Positions 8,364 through 16,498 of a stretch of DNA of 64,000 bases are shown piece by piece. This stretch comes from JAVJUV01 sp040220415. GTDB lineage: Bacteria > Pseudomonadota > Alphaproteobacteria > Rhodobacterales > Rhodobacteraceae. Every line of letters begins with the position of its first letter. Position 1 is the first letter of the stretch. The translations under genes and the position numbers were made by a program. The notes under the pieces are model-generated. The model made no database searches. It saw only the letters and a list, made by a program, of their open reading frames with translations, and was not told where the DNA came from. The stretch is taken from contig JAVJUV010000010.1 in the NCBI GenBank assembly GCA_040220415.1, forward strand, positions 47,315 through 111,314. The letters are read 5' to 3'.

Positions 8364-9548
8364 ATGACCGATTTCAGCAATCATCTCGAGACTGTCCTTG
8401 CGGATATCGAGACACAGGGTCTCATGAAGCGCGAGCGGCTGATTACGTCACCTCAAGGTGCGCATATCAAAGCCGGGGGGCGAAGTATGCTGAACCTCTG
8501 CGCCAACAACTATCTCGGACTTGCAGATGATCCGCGTCTGATCGCTGCTGCCAAGGCCGCGATGGACGACCACGGTTTCGGCATGGCTTCGGTCCGTTTC
8601 ATATGTGGAACCCAGGATTTGCACCGCGAACTTGAAATGGCATTGGCCCGATTTCTGGGCATGGAGGACTCGATCCTGTTCGCGGCTTGCTTCGACGCCA
8701 ATGGCGGTCTTTTCGAACCGCTGCTTGGTCCCGAGGATGCAGTCGTTTCCGATTCTCTGAACCATGCCTCGATTATCGATGGTATTCGGCTCTGCAAGGC
8801 GCGGCGCTATCGCTACGCCAATTCCGACATGGATGATCTGGAAGTTCAGTTGAAACAGGCCCGCACCGAGGGCGCCCGGTTTGTCTTGATCGCGACCGAC
8901 GGTGTTTTTTCGATGGATGGCTACCTCGCCAGTCTGACGGAGATTCGTGCTCTGGCGGACCGTTACGATGCCTTGATAATGGTGGATGATTGCCACGCCA
9001 CCGGCTTCATGGGTCCGAAAGGCGCGGGCACGCCCGCCCATGCGGGTGTCAAGGTTGATATCCTCACTGGAACACTGGGCAAGGCGTTGGGTGGAGCGAT
9101 CGGAGGGTATATCGCGGCCAGTCAGCGGATGGTCGATCTCCTGCGCCAACGAGCGCGGCCGTATCTCTTCTCGAATGCGCTTCCCCCGATGGTCACAGCG
9201 GCAGGGATCGAGGCGATCAGCATTGTCGAAGAGGGCGACGACCTCCGTGATCGGCTCTTCGAAAATACTGTCTACTGGCGCGGCAAGCTCGAAGCCGCCG
9301 GCTTCGACTTATTGCCCGGCGAGCATCCGATTGTACCGGTCATGCTGGGCGATGCCCGGCTTGCGCAGGATATGGCGTCGCGGTTGAATGACCTTGGCGT
9401 ATTCGTTGCCGGTTTCTTCTTTCCGGTCGTGCCTAAAGGCAAGGCGCGCATTCGCACACAGATGAACGCCGCGCTGACAACAGCCGATCTCGACATGGCG
9501 GCCAACGCTTTTGAGCAAGCGGGCAGGGAAACGGGGGTTTTGACATGA
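8364..9548 (+). CDS. kbl: glycine C-acetyltransferase (2-amino-3-ketobutyrate CoA ligase)
   Basis: A 394-residue PLP enzyme of the alpha-oxoamine synthase family. It converts 2-amino-3-oxobutyrate plus CoA to glycine and acetyl-CoA, the second step of threonine degradation. Visible landmarks are NLCANNYLGLADDPR, the SVRFICGTQDLHRELE block, the MVDDCHATGFMG motif with the PLP-contacting Asp and His, and the Schiff-base lysine K240 in TGTLGKALGG. The ATG at 8364 is preceded by AAGGAGAGG at good spacing, so the upstream in-frame ATG at 8346 is rejected. The last four bases overlap the start of tdh (ATGA), a sign of translational coupling between the two enzymes of the pathway. Confidence 0.96.
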   Translation: MTDFSNHLETVLADIETQGLMKRERLITSPQGAHIKAGGRSMLNLCANNYLGLADDPRLIAAAKAAMDDHGFGMASVRFICGTQDLHRELEMALARFLGMEDSILFAACFDANGGLFEPLLGPEDAVVSDSLNHASIIDGIRLCKARRYRYANSDMDDLEVQLKQARTEGARFVLIATDGVFSMDGYLASLTEIRALADRYDALIMVDDCHATGFMGPKGAGTPAHAGVKVDILTGTLGKALGGAIGGYIAASQRMVDLLRQRARPYLFSNALPPMVTAAGIEAISIVEEGDDLRDRLFENTVYWRGKLEAAGFDLLPGEHPIVPVMLGDARLAQDMASRLNDLGVFVAGFFFPVVPKGKARIRTQMNAALTTADLDMAANAFEQAGRETGVLT

Positions 9549-10582
9549 CGAACGAGATGAAGGCGCTCGCCAAGACTCGACCGGCGCCCGGGCTTGACAT
9601 GATAGATGCGCCGGTTCCGGAAATCGGCCCTGACGATGTGCTGATCCGGGTCAACAAGACGGGGATCTGTGGCACCGACATCCATATCTGGGACTGGGAT
9701 GACTGGGCGGCGAAGACCGTCCCCGTGCCGCTGATCACGGGCCATGAGTTTGCCGGTGAAATTGTCGAACTTGGCCGAAGAGTCGAAGACCTTGAACTCG
9801 GTCAGCGCGTCTCCGGCGAAGGCCATCTCATCGGCAAGCACTCTCGTCAGTCTCGCTCCGGCAAGTTTCACCTCGATCCGGAAACACGTGGCATCGGGGT
9901 GAACGAGCAAGGCGCCTTCGCCGAGTATCTTCGGCTCCCCGCTTTCAACGCCATTCCGCTTCCCGACGCGATCGACGACGAAATCGGTGCAATTCTCGAT
10001 CCGCTCGGTAACGCGGTTCACACTGCGCTCAGCTACGATCTGGTGGGCGAGGATGTCCTGATTACCGGCGCTGGGCCGATCGGCATCATGGCCGCCGCTG
10101 TCGCACAGCACGTCGGCGCAAGGCACGTCGTCATTACCGATGTAAATCAAGCCCGCCTGGACCTGGCGCAGCAAGTGACCGAGGTCGTGCCTGTGAACGT
10201 CGCGGAAGAGGATCTGAAAGACGTCATGGCTAAACTGAAGATGAAGGAAGGCTTTGACGTCGGGCTCGAGATGTCCGGCAATCAGAAAGCTCTGGATCAG
10301 ATGGTCGAGGCAATGGTGATGGGCGGACGCATTGCTCTGCTCGGCATCCCGCCCGGAAAATCGCCGGTCGACTGGTCACGCATAGTTTTCAAGGCGATCA
10401 CGTTGAAGGGTGTGTATGGTCGTGAGATCTTCGAGACATGGTACAAGATGATTGCCATGCTGGAGGATGGGTTGGACGTGAGGAGAGTCATAACGCACCG
10501 GATGCATGTCGACGACTATCGGAACGGTTTTGAGATCATGAAGTCCGGATTGTCAGGCAAGATCGTGCTTGACTGGACCTGA
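9545..10582 (+). CDS. tdh: L-threonine 3-dehydrogenase lacking structural-zinc cysteines
   Basis: The 345-residue medium-chain dehydrogenase oxidises threonine to 2-amino-3-oxobutyrate with NAD, feeding the adjacent kbl product. Catalytic-zinc ligands are intact: Cys42 in GICGTDIHIWDWDDW and His67-Glu68 in TGHEFAGE. The NAD fold has GAGPIGIMAA. The structural zinc lobe is unusual. Where E. coli Tdh has four cysteines (C-x2-C-x2-C-x7-C), this protein has Gly97, Ser100, Ser103 and Asp111 within HLIGKHSRQSRSGKFHLD, so a structural zinc cannot be bound in the usual way. The rest of the enzyme is well conserved, so I expect it to be active. The ATG overlaps the kbl stop codon. Confidence 0.95.
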   Translation: MTNEMKALAKTRPAPGLDMIDAPVPEIGPDDVLIRVNKTGICGTDIHIWDWDDWAAKTVPVPLITGHEFAGEIVELGRRVEDLELGQRVSGEGHLIGKHSRQSRSGKFHLDPETRGIGVNEQGAFAEYLRLPAFNAIPLPDAIDDEIGAILDPLGNAVHTALSYDLVGEDVLITGAGPIGIMAAAVAQHVGARHVVITDVNQARLDLAQQVTEVVPVNVAEEDLKDVMAKLKMKEGFDVGLEMSGNQKALDQMVEAMVMGGRIALLGIPPGKSPVDWSRIVFKAITLKGVYGREIFETWYKMIAMLEDGLDVRRVITHRMHVDDYRNGFEIMKSGLSGKIVLDWT

Positions 10583-10583
10583 C

Positions 10584-10664
10584 ATGCCGGACTTGATTTT
10601 CTGGATCGTAGTTCTTGCTGTGTTGTTCTTTGGCTTTCGCTGGCTGCAGAATCGAAAGAAGTAG
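10584..10664 (+). CDS. possible 26-residue single-helix membrane peptide
   Basis: An ATG one base after the tdh stop opens a 26-codon frame ending in TAG. The peptide starts MPDLIFWIVVLAVLFFGFRW and ends in a basic tail, LQNRKK. It is a textbook one-helix membrane peptide: an uninterrupted hydrophobic run of about 17 residues between an acidic N-terminus and a positively charged C-terminus, which predicts an inside C-terminus. The position directly behind tdh suggests translation by coupling, since I see no separate strong ribosome site. The convergent UPF0314 gene ends eight bases later, so the peptide fills the gap completely. The function is unknown, and expression is unproven. Confidence 0.55.
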   Translation: MPDLIFWIVVLAVLFFGFRWLQNRKK

Positions 10665-10671
10665 CCAGCCT

Positions 10672-11232
10672 TTATCCACCCGATTGCCACTGCATGACGC
10701 TTTCCATCGGCCAGAGCAGCATCAGAATGTTGAGGGCAAGTCCGTCGCGGATGACGATTCCCGTGCCGATCTCGAACGCCACGGCCAAGCCAACGCTGGC
10801 CCAGACGGGAAGCATACGTGCCAGCGAAAACCCGAAGATCATAGCGCATACGTCCATTACCGAGTTAACGACGCTGTCGCCATAGTAGTCCAGGCTGATC
10901 GTCACCGCCCGGTACCGCTCGATGATCGCGTCCGAGTTCTCGACGATCTCCCAGGCGCATTCGACCACCGTGGCGATGGTCAGACGCCAGCCGAAAGTCA
11001 GCCGCCCGGCGACCAGCCAGAGCGCGCCGTAGAACAGGAACCCGTGGATGATGTGGCTCAGCGTGTACCAGTCGGCGACGTGCTGGCTGTTCTCGCTCGA
11101 CAACGTTTCCCCGTGCCAGAGTTTGATGTACCCGCATTCACAGATCGGCGCCCGCCCGATCCACAAGAGCCAGAGCGCCGTCAGCAGGATGACGACCGCG
11201 GTCAGGACATGGGGTGAAAGCGAACGCTGCAT
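10672..11232 (-). CDS. UPF0314/DUF2585 membrane protein
   Basis: A 186-residue polytopic membrane protein with about five hydrophobic segments. Recognisable family landmarks are GRAPICECGYIKLWHGE near residue 27, SQHVADWYTLSHIIHGFLFY, and the acidic stretch ECAWEIVENSDAIIERYR that links two membrane helices. These match the alphaproteobacterial UPF0314 (DUF2585) family, whose role is unknown. Several conserved His, Cys, Glu and Asp residues in or near membrane segments suggest an enzyme or metal-binding protein, but that is inference. Its codons are richer in G+C at third positions than those of the neighbouring kbl-tdh genes. Confidence 0.9.
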   Translation of the reverse strand: MQRSLSPHVLTAVVILLTALWLLWIGRAPICECGYIKLWHGETLSSENSQHVADWYTLSHIIHGFLFYGALWLVAGRLTFGWRLTIATVVECAWEIVENSDAIIERYRAVTISLDYYGDSVVNSVMDVCAMIFGFSLARMLPVWASVGLAVAFEIGTGIVIRDGLALNILMLLWPMESVMQWQSGG

Positions 11233-11322
11233 GGCCGGACAGGATCACGCCCGCCACTTTCTGTCCATTGGCCGCGAAGCTAACGGTTGTGGACAACCCG
11301 GCCCGTGTCTTGGGCGCACCTC

Positions 11323-12126
11323 TCAGGAGTTCGGACGCACCCGGGCCGCCGTCTTGTTGGCGAAAGCTTCCAGGCGTTCCCGCGCCGCCGGCTGCGTGTT
11401 GACCACGCCCGCTACCACGGCTTCTGCATAGGCCGCATCCAGTCCCGACATGTTCTGCATATGGCTGATCGCCGAGCAGATGGCGAAATTCGTCAGCGGC
11501 AGGTTCGCCGCCGCGTGCCGTGCCAAATCCATCGCCTTGTCCATGCTGGAGCCTTCGACCAGGTATTGCGCCAGCCCGATGTCGATGGCCTCCTGTCCCT
11601 GGTAGACGCGCCCCGTCAGCATCATGTCGATCATCCGTGCCTTGCCCACCAGGTCGGCGACCCGGATCGTCGCGCCCCCGCCGGTGAAGATGCCGCGTTG
11701 GCCCTCGGGCAGGGCGAAATAGGTGCTCGCATCCGCCACGCGGACGTGCGCGGCAGAGGCCAGTTCCAGCCCACCGCCCACGACCGCGCCGTTGAGCGCC
11801 GCGATGATAGGGACGCCGCCATATTCCATCTTGTTGAACGCCTCGTGCCAGCGCAGGCACAATTGCCAGAACTCGGCCGGGCTGCGGTCGGCCTGGTGGT
11901 GTTCCACAAGGTCCAGACCGGCGCAGAAATGCGCGCCTTCGCCGCCCAGCACGATGGCCCGCGCGCCATTCCGGTGCGCGTTCGAGAAGAGATCCACCAG
12001 TTCCTCGACGCCTTCCGCGCTCAGCGCGTTGCGTTTCTCGGGCCGGTTCAGCATTACCACCCAGACACCTGCATCGTCAGCACTGATCGCAAGGGTCTTG
12101 AACCGGGTGAAGTCGGGCATTGTCAT
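11323..12126 (-). CDS. crotonase-family enoyl-CoA hydratase, DmdD-like candidate
   Basis: A 267-residue crotonase-fold enzyme. The oxyanion-hole segments GAHFCAGLDL and NGAVVGGGLELASAAH are present, and the segment TYFALPEGQRGIFTGGGA supplies a glutamate at a position typical of hydratase catalysis. It begins 19 bases after the dmdA stop and is probably in the same operon. In Ruegeria pomeroyi the crotonase DmdD hydrates methylthioacryloyl-CoA in the DMSP demethylation pathway; the ALPEGQRGIF region and the C-terminal pattern PLTNFA followed by KTAARVR resemble what I remember of DmdD. That makes a role in DMSP carbon release plausible, but other acyl-CoA hydratases share this fold and the assignment is not certain. 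Confidence 0.8.
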   Translation of the reverse strand: MTMPDFTRFKTLAISADDAGVWVVMLNRPEKRNALSAEGVEELVDLFSNAHRNGARAIVLGGEGAHFCAGLDLVEHHQADRSPAEFWQLCLRWHEAFNKMEYGGVPIIAALNGAVVGGGLELASAAHVRVADASTYFALPEGQRGIFTGGGATIRVADLVGKARMIDMMLTGRVYQGQEAIDIGLAQYLVEGSSMDKAMDLARHAAANLPLTNFAICSAISHMQNMSGLDAAYAEAVVAGVVNTQPAARERLEAFANKTAARVRPNS

Positions 12127-12145
12127 CAGGTTGTCCGTCCAGGTC

Positions 12146-13249
12146 TCATATCCAGAATTTCTCCTGCACGATGCCGGTTCGTGTTTCGCCGGGCAACCCG
12201 ATATCGACCCGCGTGCCCGGTTCCCAATGGGTCATCCGCACCATGCCGATGGCGACGTTCGCGTTGAAGTCCGGCGACCAAGCAGCGCTGCTGACGCGGC
12301 CCACGGTCTGGCCGCCCGCCGTCACGGGCCACCAGCGGTCGCAGGGCGGCACCGGCCCGCCCTCGATCTCGATGGCGCGGATCTGCTTTACCGGACCTTC
12401 CTTGGCGACCCGCAGCAGCGCGTCGCGCCCGATGCAGCCGATGGCGGTCTGCGTGTTGCAGAACCGGCCCAGCCCACACTCATGTGGCGTATTGTCGTCG
12501 GTCATGTCGTTGCCGTAACTTAGCAGCCCGCCTTCGATCCGCTCGATAAGGTTGGGACAGCCCGCCCGCACATCCAAGTCACGCCCCGCCTCGAACAGTG
12601 CGTTCCATAACGGCATGCCGATGTCCTCACCCTCGACGTAAATTTCGAAGCCGCCCTGCTTGGAATAGCCCGAGCGCGCGACCACCATGTCGCGTCCCTG
12701 GAAATCGAACATGCCGAAGCGAAAGAAACGGATGTCTCGCACGGCGTCTCCAAAGACGCGGGCCATCAGGTCGTCTGCCTTGGGTCCCTGAACCGCCAGT
12801 GGCGAGACATCGGGTTCGTCAACCAACACATCCAAGCGCCAACCGTTCGCGACGCCGTTGATCCAGAATAACAGATCGGAATCCGCAATCGAGACCCACC
12901 AACGGTCTTCGGCAAGCTTGACCGCCACGGGATCGTTCAGCATCCCGCCGGTTTCATCTACGATCGGCACATAGTAGCACTGACCCGGCAGCATTCCCCG
13001 CAGGTCGCGCGGCGTCAGCATCTGCATCAGCCGCCCGGCGTCGGGACCACGCAGTTCCACCTGGCGCTCGCAAGCCACATCCCAGACCTGAACAGCTGAC
13101 TTAAGGTGTTTGTAGTCTTCCCGGATGCTTCGGAACACAGTGGGAAGCAGCATATGGTTATAAACCGTATAAGCGAGGACTCCTGCAGCCTCGACACCCG
13201 GTGAGTAGGGCGTTCTTCGTAAGCGGCGGGACAGCGATATTTCGGCCAT
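12146..13249 (-). CDS. dmdA: dimethylsulfoniopropionate demethylase DmdA
   Basis: The 367-residue protein has the GcvT aminomethyltransferase fold and is closely similar along its length to DmdA of SAR11 and roseobacters. Shared blocks include SRRLRRTPYS, TVYNHMLLPTVF, the QVWDVACERQV region, LTPRDLRGMLPGQCYYVP, SIADSDLLFW, DEPDVSPLAVQGPK, SGYSKQGGFEIYVEG and CPNLIERIEGGLLSYGNDM. DmdA transfers a methyl group from DMSP to tetrahydrofolate, giving methylmercaptopropionate, and is soluble. A GGAG stands about ten bases before the ATG. The crotonase gene follows immediately; no dmdB or dmdC gene is visible nearby, so the CoA ligase and dehydrogenase must be elsewhere. Confidence 0.93.
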   Translation of the reverse strand: MAEISLSRRLRRTPYSPGVEAAGVLAYTVYNHMLLPTVFRSIREDYKHLKSAVQVWDVACERQVELRGPDAGRLMQMLTPRDLRGMLPGQCYYVPIVDETGGMLNDPVAVKLAEDRWWVSIADSDLLFWINGVANGWRLDVLVDEPDVSPLAVQGPKADDLMARVFGDAVRDIRFFRFGMFDFQGRDMVVARSGYSKQGGFEIYVEGEDIGMPLWNALFEAGRDLDVRAGCPNLIERIEGGLLSYGNDMTDDNTPHECGLGRFCNTQTAIGCIGRDALLRVAKEGPVKQIRAIEIEGGPVPPCDRWWPVTAGGQTVGRVSSAAWSPDFNANVAIGMVRMTHWEPGTRVDIGLPGETRTGIVQEKFWI

Positions 13250-13417
13250 GACGGAATGCTCCCCGTAGTCCCTGATCCAGTATCTCCGGCGGATAGTGCG
13301 CTGCGGTGTCGAATGGCCACTCCAAGTGCGTCACGAAGTTCCTCGATCGCGACATTCATGCAAGAGTGACGGGACGTTTCGCATCTATCCGGCAGTGCAG
13401 CTGAAAGGAGGTTCGTC

Positions 13418-13945
13418 TTGTCCAATAATCCTGCTGAAAACCCATGGTTCAGCATGTCACTGAACAATGCTTGGGCGAATGCCACGCTTTATCGCACGTT
13501 GATCAATCTGACCGACGAAGAGTTCAATGCCACCAGGCCTGGATTCTTTCCGTCATTGTCGCGCACGATGAACCACATCTACGAGGTGGACCTATACTAT
13601 CTCGATGCGCTGGAACGTGGCGGAAAGGGCAGATCAGTCTATCAGCGGCACGATATCGAGCAAGCCGAGGTCCTTGCCCGGCATCAGGCGGAAGCCGACA
13701 TGCGGTTCGCGGCCTTTTGCAGGAGTATGGCACCGGATCAGCTTGCATCGCGTATCGCGACAGAAAGACAGGATGGAAGGGTCCAGGAGACCGTCGCGGC
13801 AGTGATACTGCATCTTGTGCAGCATCAGATTCACCATCGCGGCCAAGCCCACGTTCAATTGTCGGATGCTGGCGTTCCACCACCGCAACTCGATGATTTT
13901 TATCTGGAATTCGGCCGTGTTCCGTCCGCGAAAGCCTACTGGTAA
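13418..13945 (+). CDS. DinB family protein
   Basis: A 175-residue protein with the four-helix DinB/YfiT fold. The first metal-ligand histidine is in SRTMNHIYEVDLYYLDAL and the second cluster is in HLVQHQIHHRGQAH, the usual His-x3-His pattern. DinB-fold proteins include metal-dependent hydrolases and thiol transferases (for example mycothiol or bacillithiol dependent enzymes), but this subgroup has no defined reaction. The start is a TTG with AAAGGAGG seven bases upstream, a strong ribosome site that fixes it despite the rare codon. The last ten bases overlap the 3' end of the convergent phosphatase gene. Confidence 0.88.
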   Translation: MSNNPAENPWFSMSLNNAWANATLYRTLINLTDEEFNATRPGFFPSLSRTMNHIYEVDLYYLDALERGGKGRSVYQRHDIEQAEVLARHQAEADMRFAAFCRSMAPDQLASRIATERQDGRVQETVAAVILHLVQHQIHHRGQAHVQLSDAGVPPPQLDDFYLEFGRVPSAKAYW

Positions 13946-14685
13946 TATTCGCGGGGGGCCTTCACCGGAACCCGCCCCTCCGAGGTCAATGCGAAGCATT
14001 CGCCGCGGTCCAGCACGACGGGCACAAGTTCGTTACCCCAACCGGCACCGCAGTCGATATTTATCCTGTTGCCGTAGTGCGTTGGCTCTTCGACGGGTGT
14101 GTGTCCGTGAATGACCAGGCACTCGTGCGGCCCCATGTGCCAGAGAAAATCGTTTCGAATCCACATCAGGTCGTCTTCATCCTGTGCCTCGATCGGAAAT
14201 CCCGGCCGAATACCCGCGTGAACGAAGAGCAGCCCCTCGGCCTTGAACCAGAACGGCAGGCTTTCCAGGAAGGACTTGTGTGATTCTGGAACTGCGGAGC
14301 GTGCACGCGCTTCAAACGCCAGTTGTCGCTCCAACAGACGCCGTCGGGAACAATACGAACTGAGTGTTGCAGAACCGCCCATAACGTCGCCTTGCCAGGT
14401 AACGCCAGTACGCAGGTGGGGATCCGAGCCATCGCCACCTTGCAGAAAATCCAGAAACAGCTGATCGTGATTGCCACGAAGAACGACCCAGTCTTCGCCT
14501 CTCTCGCGCCCATTGATCAGAAAATCGATAACTCCCCGGCTTTCCGGTCCACGGTCGACAAGATCGCCAAGATGCACCACGGCAGACTTTTGCGACTCAT
14601 ACGCAACCTTGTCCTCGGAAATCAGGGTATGTGCCCTTTCGAGTCTGGCAAGATGGCCGTGAATATCTCCGATGGCGTAGATCAT
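13936..14685 (-). CDS. PPP-family metallophosphoesterase
   Basis: A 249-residue metallophosphatase. The motifs appear in order: GDIHGH at residues 7-12, GDLVDRGPES at about 41-50, RGNHD near 71, a histidine in LLFVHAGIRPG, and HGHTPVEEP. These bind two metal ions in the serine/threonine protein phosphatase and ApaH (diadenosine tetraphosphatase) branch of the superfamily. The length and the HAGIRPG motif fit bacterial PrpA/PrpB-type phosphatases and ApaH-like proteins; which substrate is used cannot be told from sequence. All metal ligands are present. Its stop lies inside the end of the DinB gene on the other strand. Confidence 0.9.
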   Translation of the reverse strand: MIYAIGDIHGHLARLERAHTLISEDKVAYESQKSAVVHLGDLVDRGPESRGVIDFLINGRERGEDWVVLRGNHDQLFLDFLQGGDGSDPHLRTGVTWQGDVMGGSATLSSYCSRRRLLERQLAFEARARSAVPESHKSFLESLPFWFKAEGLLFVHAGIRPGFPIEAQDEDDLMWIRNDFLWHMGPHECLVIHGHTPVEEPTHYGNRINIDCGAGWGNELVPVVLDRGECFALTSEGRVPVKAPREYYQ

Positions 14686-14825
14686 GCGCCTGCATTAATC
14701 CCCTTCGCGCGCGGTCTCCAGCCCCCTCGCATAGCTGTTTTGCGAGATCACAGGTGGAACGGACGATATGTGGCCACCGTAGCCGCGCGTCGCGTACTCG
14801 GATGAAGTAGTCACAATCCGCGGGA

Positions 14826-16418
14826 TCAGATCATCTCGAACGTCAGTGGGCGAACTTGCTGAAACAGTCCGGTTGCCTTCAACGCGTCTATGGCGGGCGC
14901 TGGCACAGGCTCGTCCACATACAGCAGCGCGATAGCGTCGCCGTTCTTCGAAGACCGTCCCAGCGTGAAGTTCGCTATGTTTACCCCGTTGGCGCCCATC
15001 GTCTGACCCAGTGCGCCGATGATGCCGGGGACGTCCTCATTGGTCGTGTAGACCATGTGTTCCCCTATTTCGGCGTCGATCGTGATACCCTTGATCTGGA
15101 TGAAGCGTGGCTTGCCGTCCGAGAAGACTGTCCCGGCAATCGAGCGTTCACGCTCGTCCGTCACAACGGTCAGTTTGATGTAAGCATCGAAGACGCCAGT
15201 CTTCTCCTGGGTCGTGGTAGAGCAATTGATGCCTCTGTCCTTGGCGATCACTGGCGCGGAAACCATGTTCACGTCGGGATTCGTGGCTTTCATGATCCCC
15301 GCCACCGCAGCAGCGTTAAGAGCGGCGGTGTTCATGTTGGTGACCTCACCATTGTAAAGAATATTGATTGCACGGATCGGTTCGTCCGTCAGTTGACCGA
15401 CGAAACTGCCAAGATGGCCGGCCAGCTTGACCCAAGGACCCATAACCTTGGCTTCTTCAGCGGTAACAGAAGGCATGTTCAGCGCGTTCTGGACTGCGCC
15501 GCTTAGCAGATAGTCGGACATTTGCTCGGCCACCTGAAGTGCCACGTTCTCCTGCGCTTCGGCCGTCGATGCGCCGAGGTGTGGCGTTACGACAACGTTC
15601 GGCAGGTTGAACAGCGGGCTGTCGTTGGCTGGTTCCACTGCAAAGACGTCAAAGGCGGCACCGGCGACTTTGCCTTCTCGCAGAGCGTGGGCCAGAGCCT
15701 CCTCGTCCACCAGACCGCCGCGCGCGCAGTTGATGATTCGCACGCCCGGCTTCAGCTTGCCGATGGCTTCCGCCGACAGGATGTTCCGGGTCTTGTCTGT
15801 CAGCGGCACGTGGAAGGTGATGAAATCCGACCGGCCCAGCAACTCGTCCAACTCCACTTTCTCGACACCCAGCTTGTCGGCGCGCTCCTCGGATAGGAAA
15901 GGGTCGTAGGCGATTACCTTCATCTTCAGCCCATGCGCACGGTCGATCACAATAGATCCGATATTGCCCGCTCCGATCACCCCCAGGGTCTTTGCAGTCA
16001 GTTCGACCCCCATGAAGCGCGACTTCTCCCATTTACCCGCATGGGTCGAAGTGCTGGCTTCGGGGATTTGCCGCGCCACGGCGAACATCATCGCGATCGC
16101 ATGCTCGGCCGTGGTGATGGAATTGCCGAAGGGCGTGTTCATCACGATCACGCCCTTCTTCGAGGCCGCGGGAATGTCGACGTTGTCGACTCCGATCCCG
16201 GCGCGGCCGATCACCTTCAGGTTGGTGGCGGCGGCCAGCACCTTGTCGCTGACCTTGGTGGCCGAGCGGATTGCAAGGCCATCGTACTCGCCGATCACTT
16301 CCAGCAGCTTGTCCTTGTCCTTGCCGATCGAAGGGTCGAAGGTCACGTCGATGCCACGATCACGGAAGATCTGCACGGCGGTTTCGGAGAGTTTGTCGGA
16401 TACCAACACTTTTGGCAT
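14826..16418 (-). CDS. serA: D-3-phosphoglycerate dehydrogenase
   Basis: The 530-residue enzyme catalyses the first step of serine synthesis, oxidation of 3-phosphoglycerate with NAD. The substrate and NAD domains carry GRAGIGVDNVDIPAA, the nucleotide motif GAGNIGS, INCARGGLVDE with the catalytic Arg region, and PHLGAST with the catalytic His. After the dehydrogenase core come the intervening (ASB) domain and a C-terminal ACT domain, the long type found in actinobacteria, Bacillus and alphaproteobacteria and often subject to serine feedback. I chose the ATG at 16418, seven bases after AAGGAA; the frame remains open upstream to 16733, but that part is arginine-rich antisense of serC. It is downstream of serC. 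Confidence 0.96.
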   Translation of the reverse strand: MPKVLVSDKLSETAVQIFRDRGIDVTFDPSIGKDKDKLLEVIGEYDGLAIRSATKVSDKVLAAATNLKVIGRAGIGVDNVDIPAASKKGVIVMNTPFGNSITTAEHAIAMMFAVARQIPEASTSTHAGKWEKSRFMGVELTAKTLGVIGAGNIGSIVIDRAHGLKMKVIAYDPFLSEERADKLGVEKVELDELLGRSDFITFHVPLTDKTRNILSAEAIGKLKPGVRIINCARGGLVDEEALAHALREGKVAGAAFDVFAVEPANDSPLFNLPNVVVTPHLGASTAEAQENVALQVAEQMSDYLLSGAVQNALNMPSVTAEEAKVMGPWVKLAGHLGSFVGQLTDEPIRAINILYNGEVTNMNTAALNAAAVAGIMKATNPDVNMVSAPVIAKDRGINCSTTTQEKTGVFDAYIKLTVVTDERERSIAGTVFSDGKPRFIQIKGITIDAEIGEHMVYTTNEDVPGIIGALGQTMGANGVNIANFTLGRSSKNGDAIALLYVDEPVPAPAIDALKATGLFQQVRPLTFEMI

Positions 16419-16439
16419 GGGAGTGTTCCTTGCGGTGCG

Positions 16440-16491
16440 ACGGGCCGCGCCCGTCCATTGAATTAGGGGAAAGGCCCGGGCCTCAGCCCGG
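16440..16491 (-). promoter_or_regulatory. two intercistronic hairpins between serC and serA
   Basis: The 80 bases between serC and serA form two GC stems when read on the minus strand: CCGGGC/GCCCGG around the loop TGAG at 16491-16476, and ACGGGC/GCCCGT around a three-base loop at 16454-16440. The first is followed by CCTTTCCCC, a poor U-tract. They could weaken read-through or protect the upstream message end, which would set the serC to serA ratio. This is inferred from base pairing only. Confidence 0.35.
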
Positions 16492-16498
16492 CATTGTC

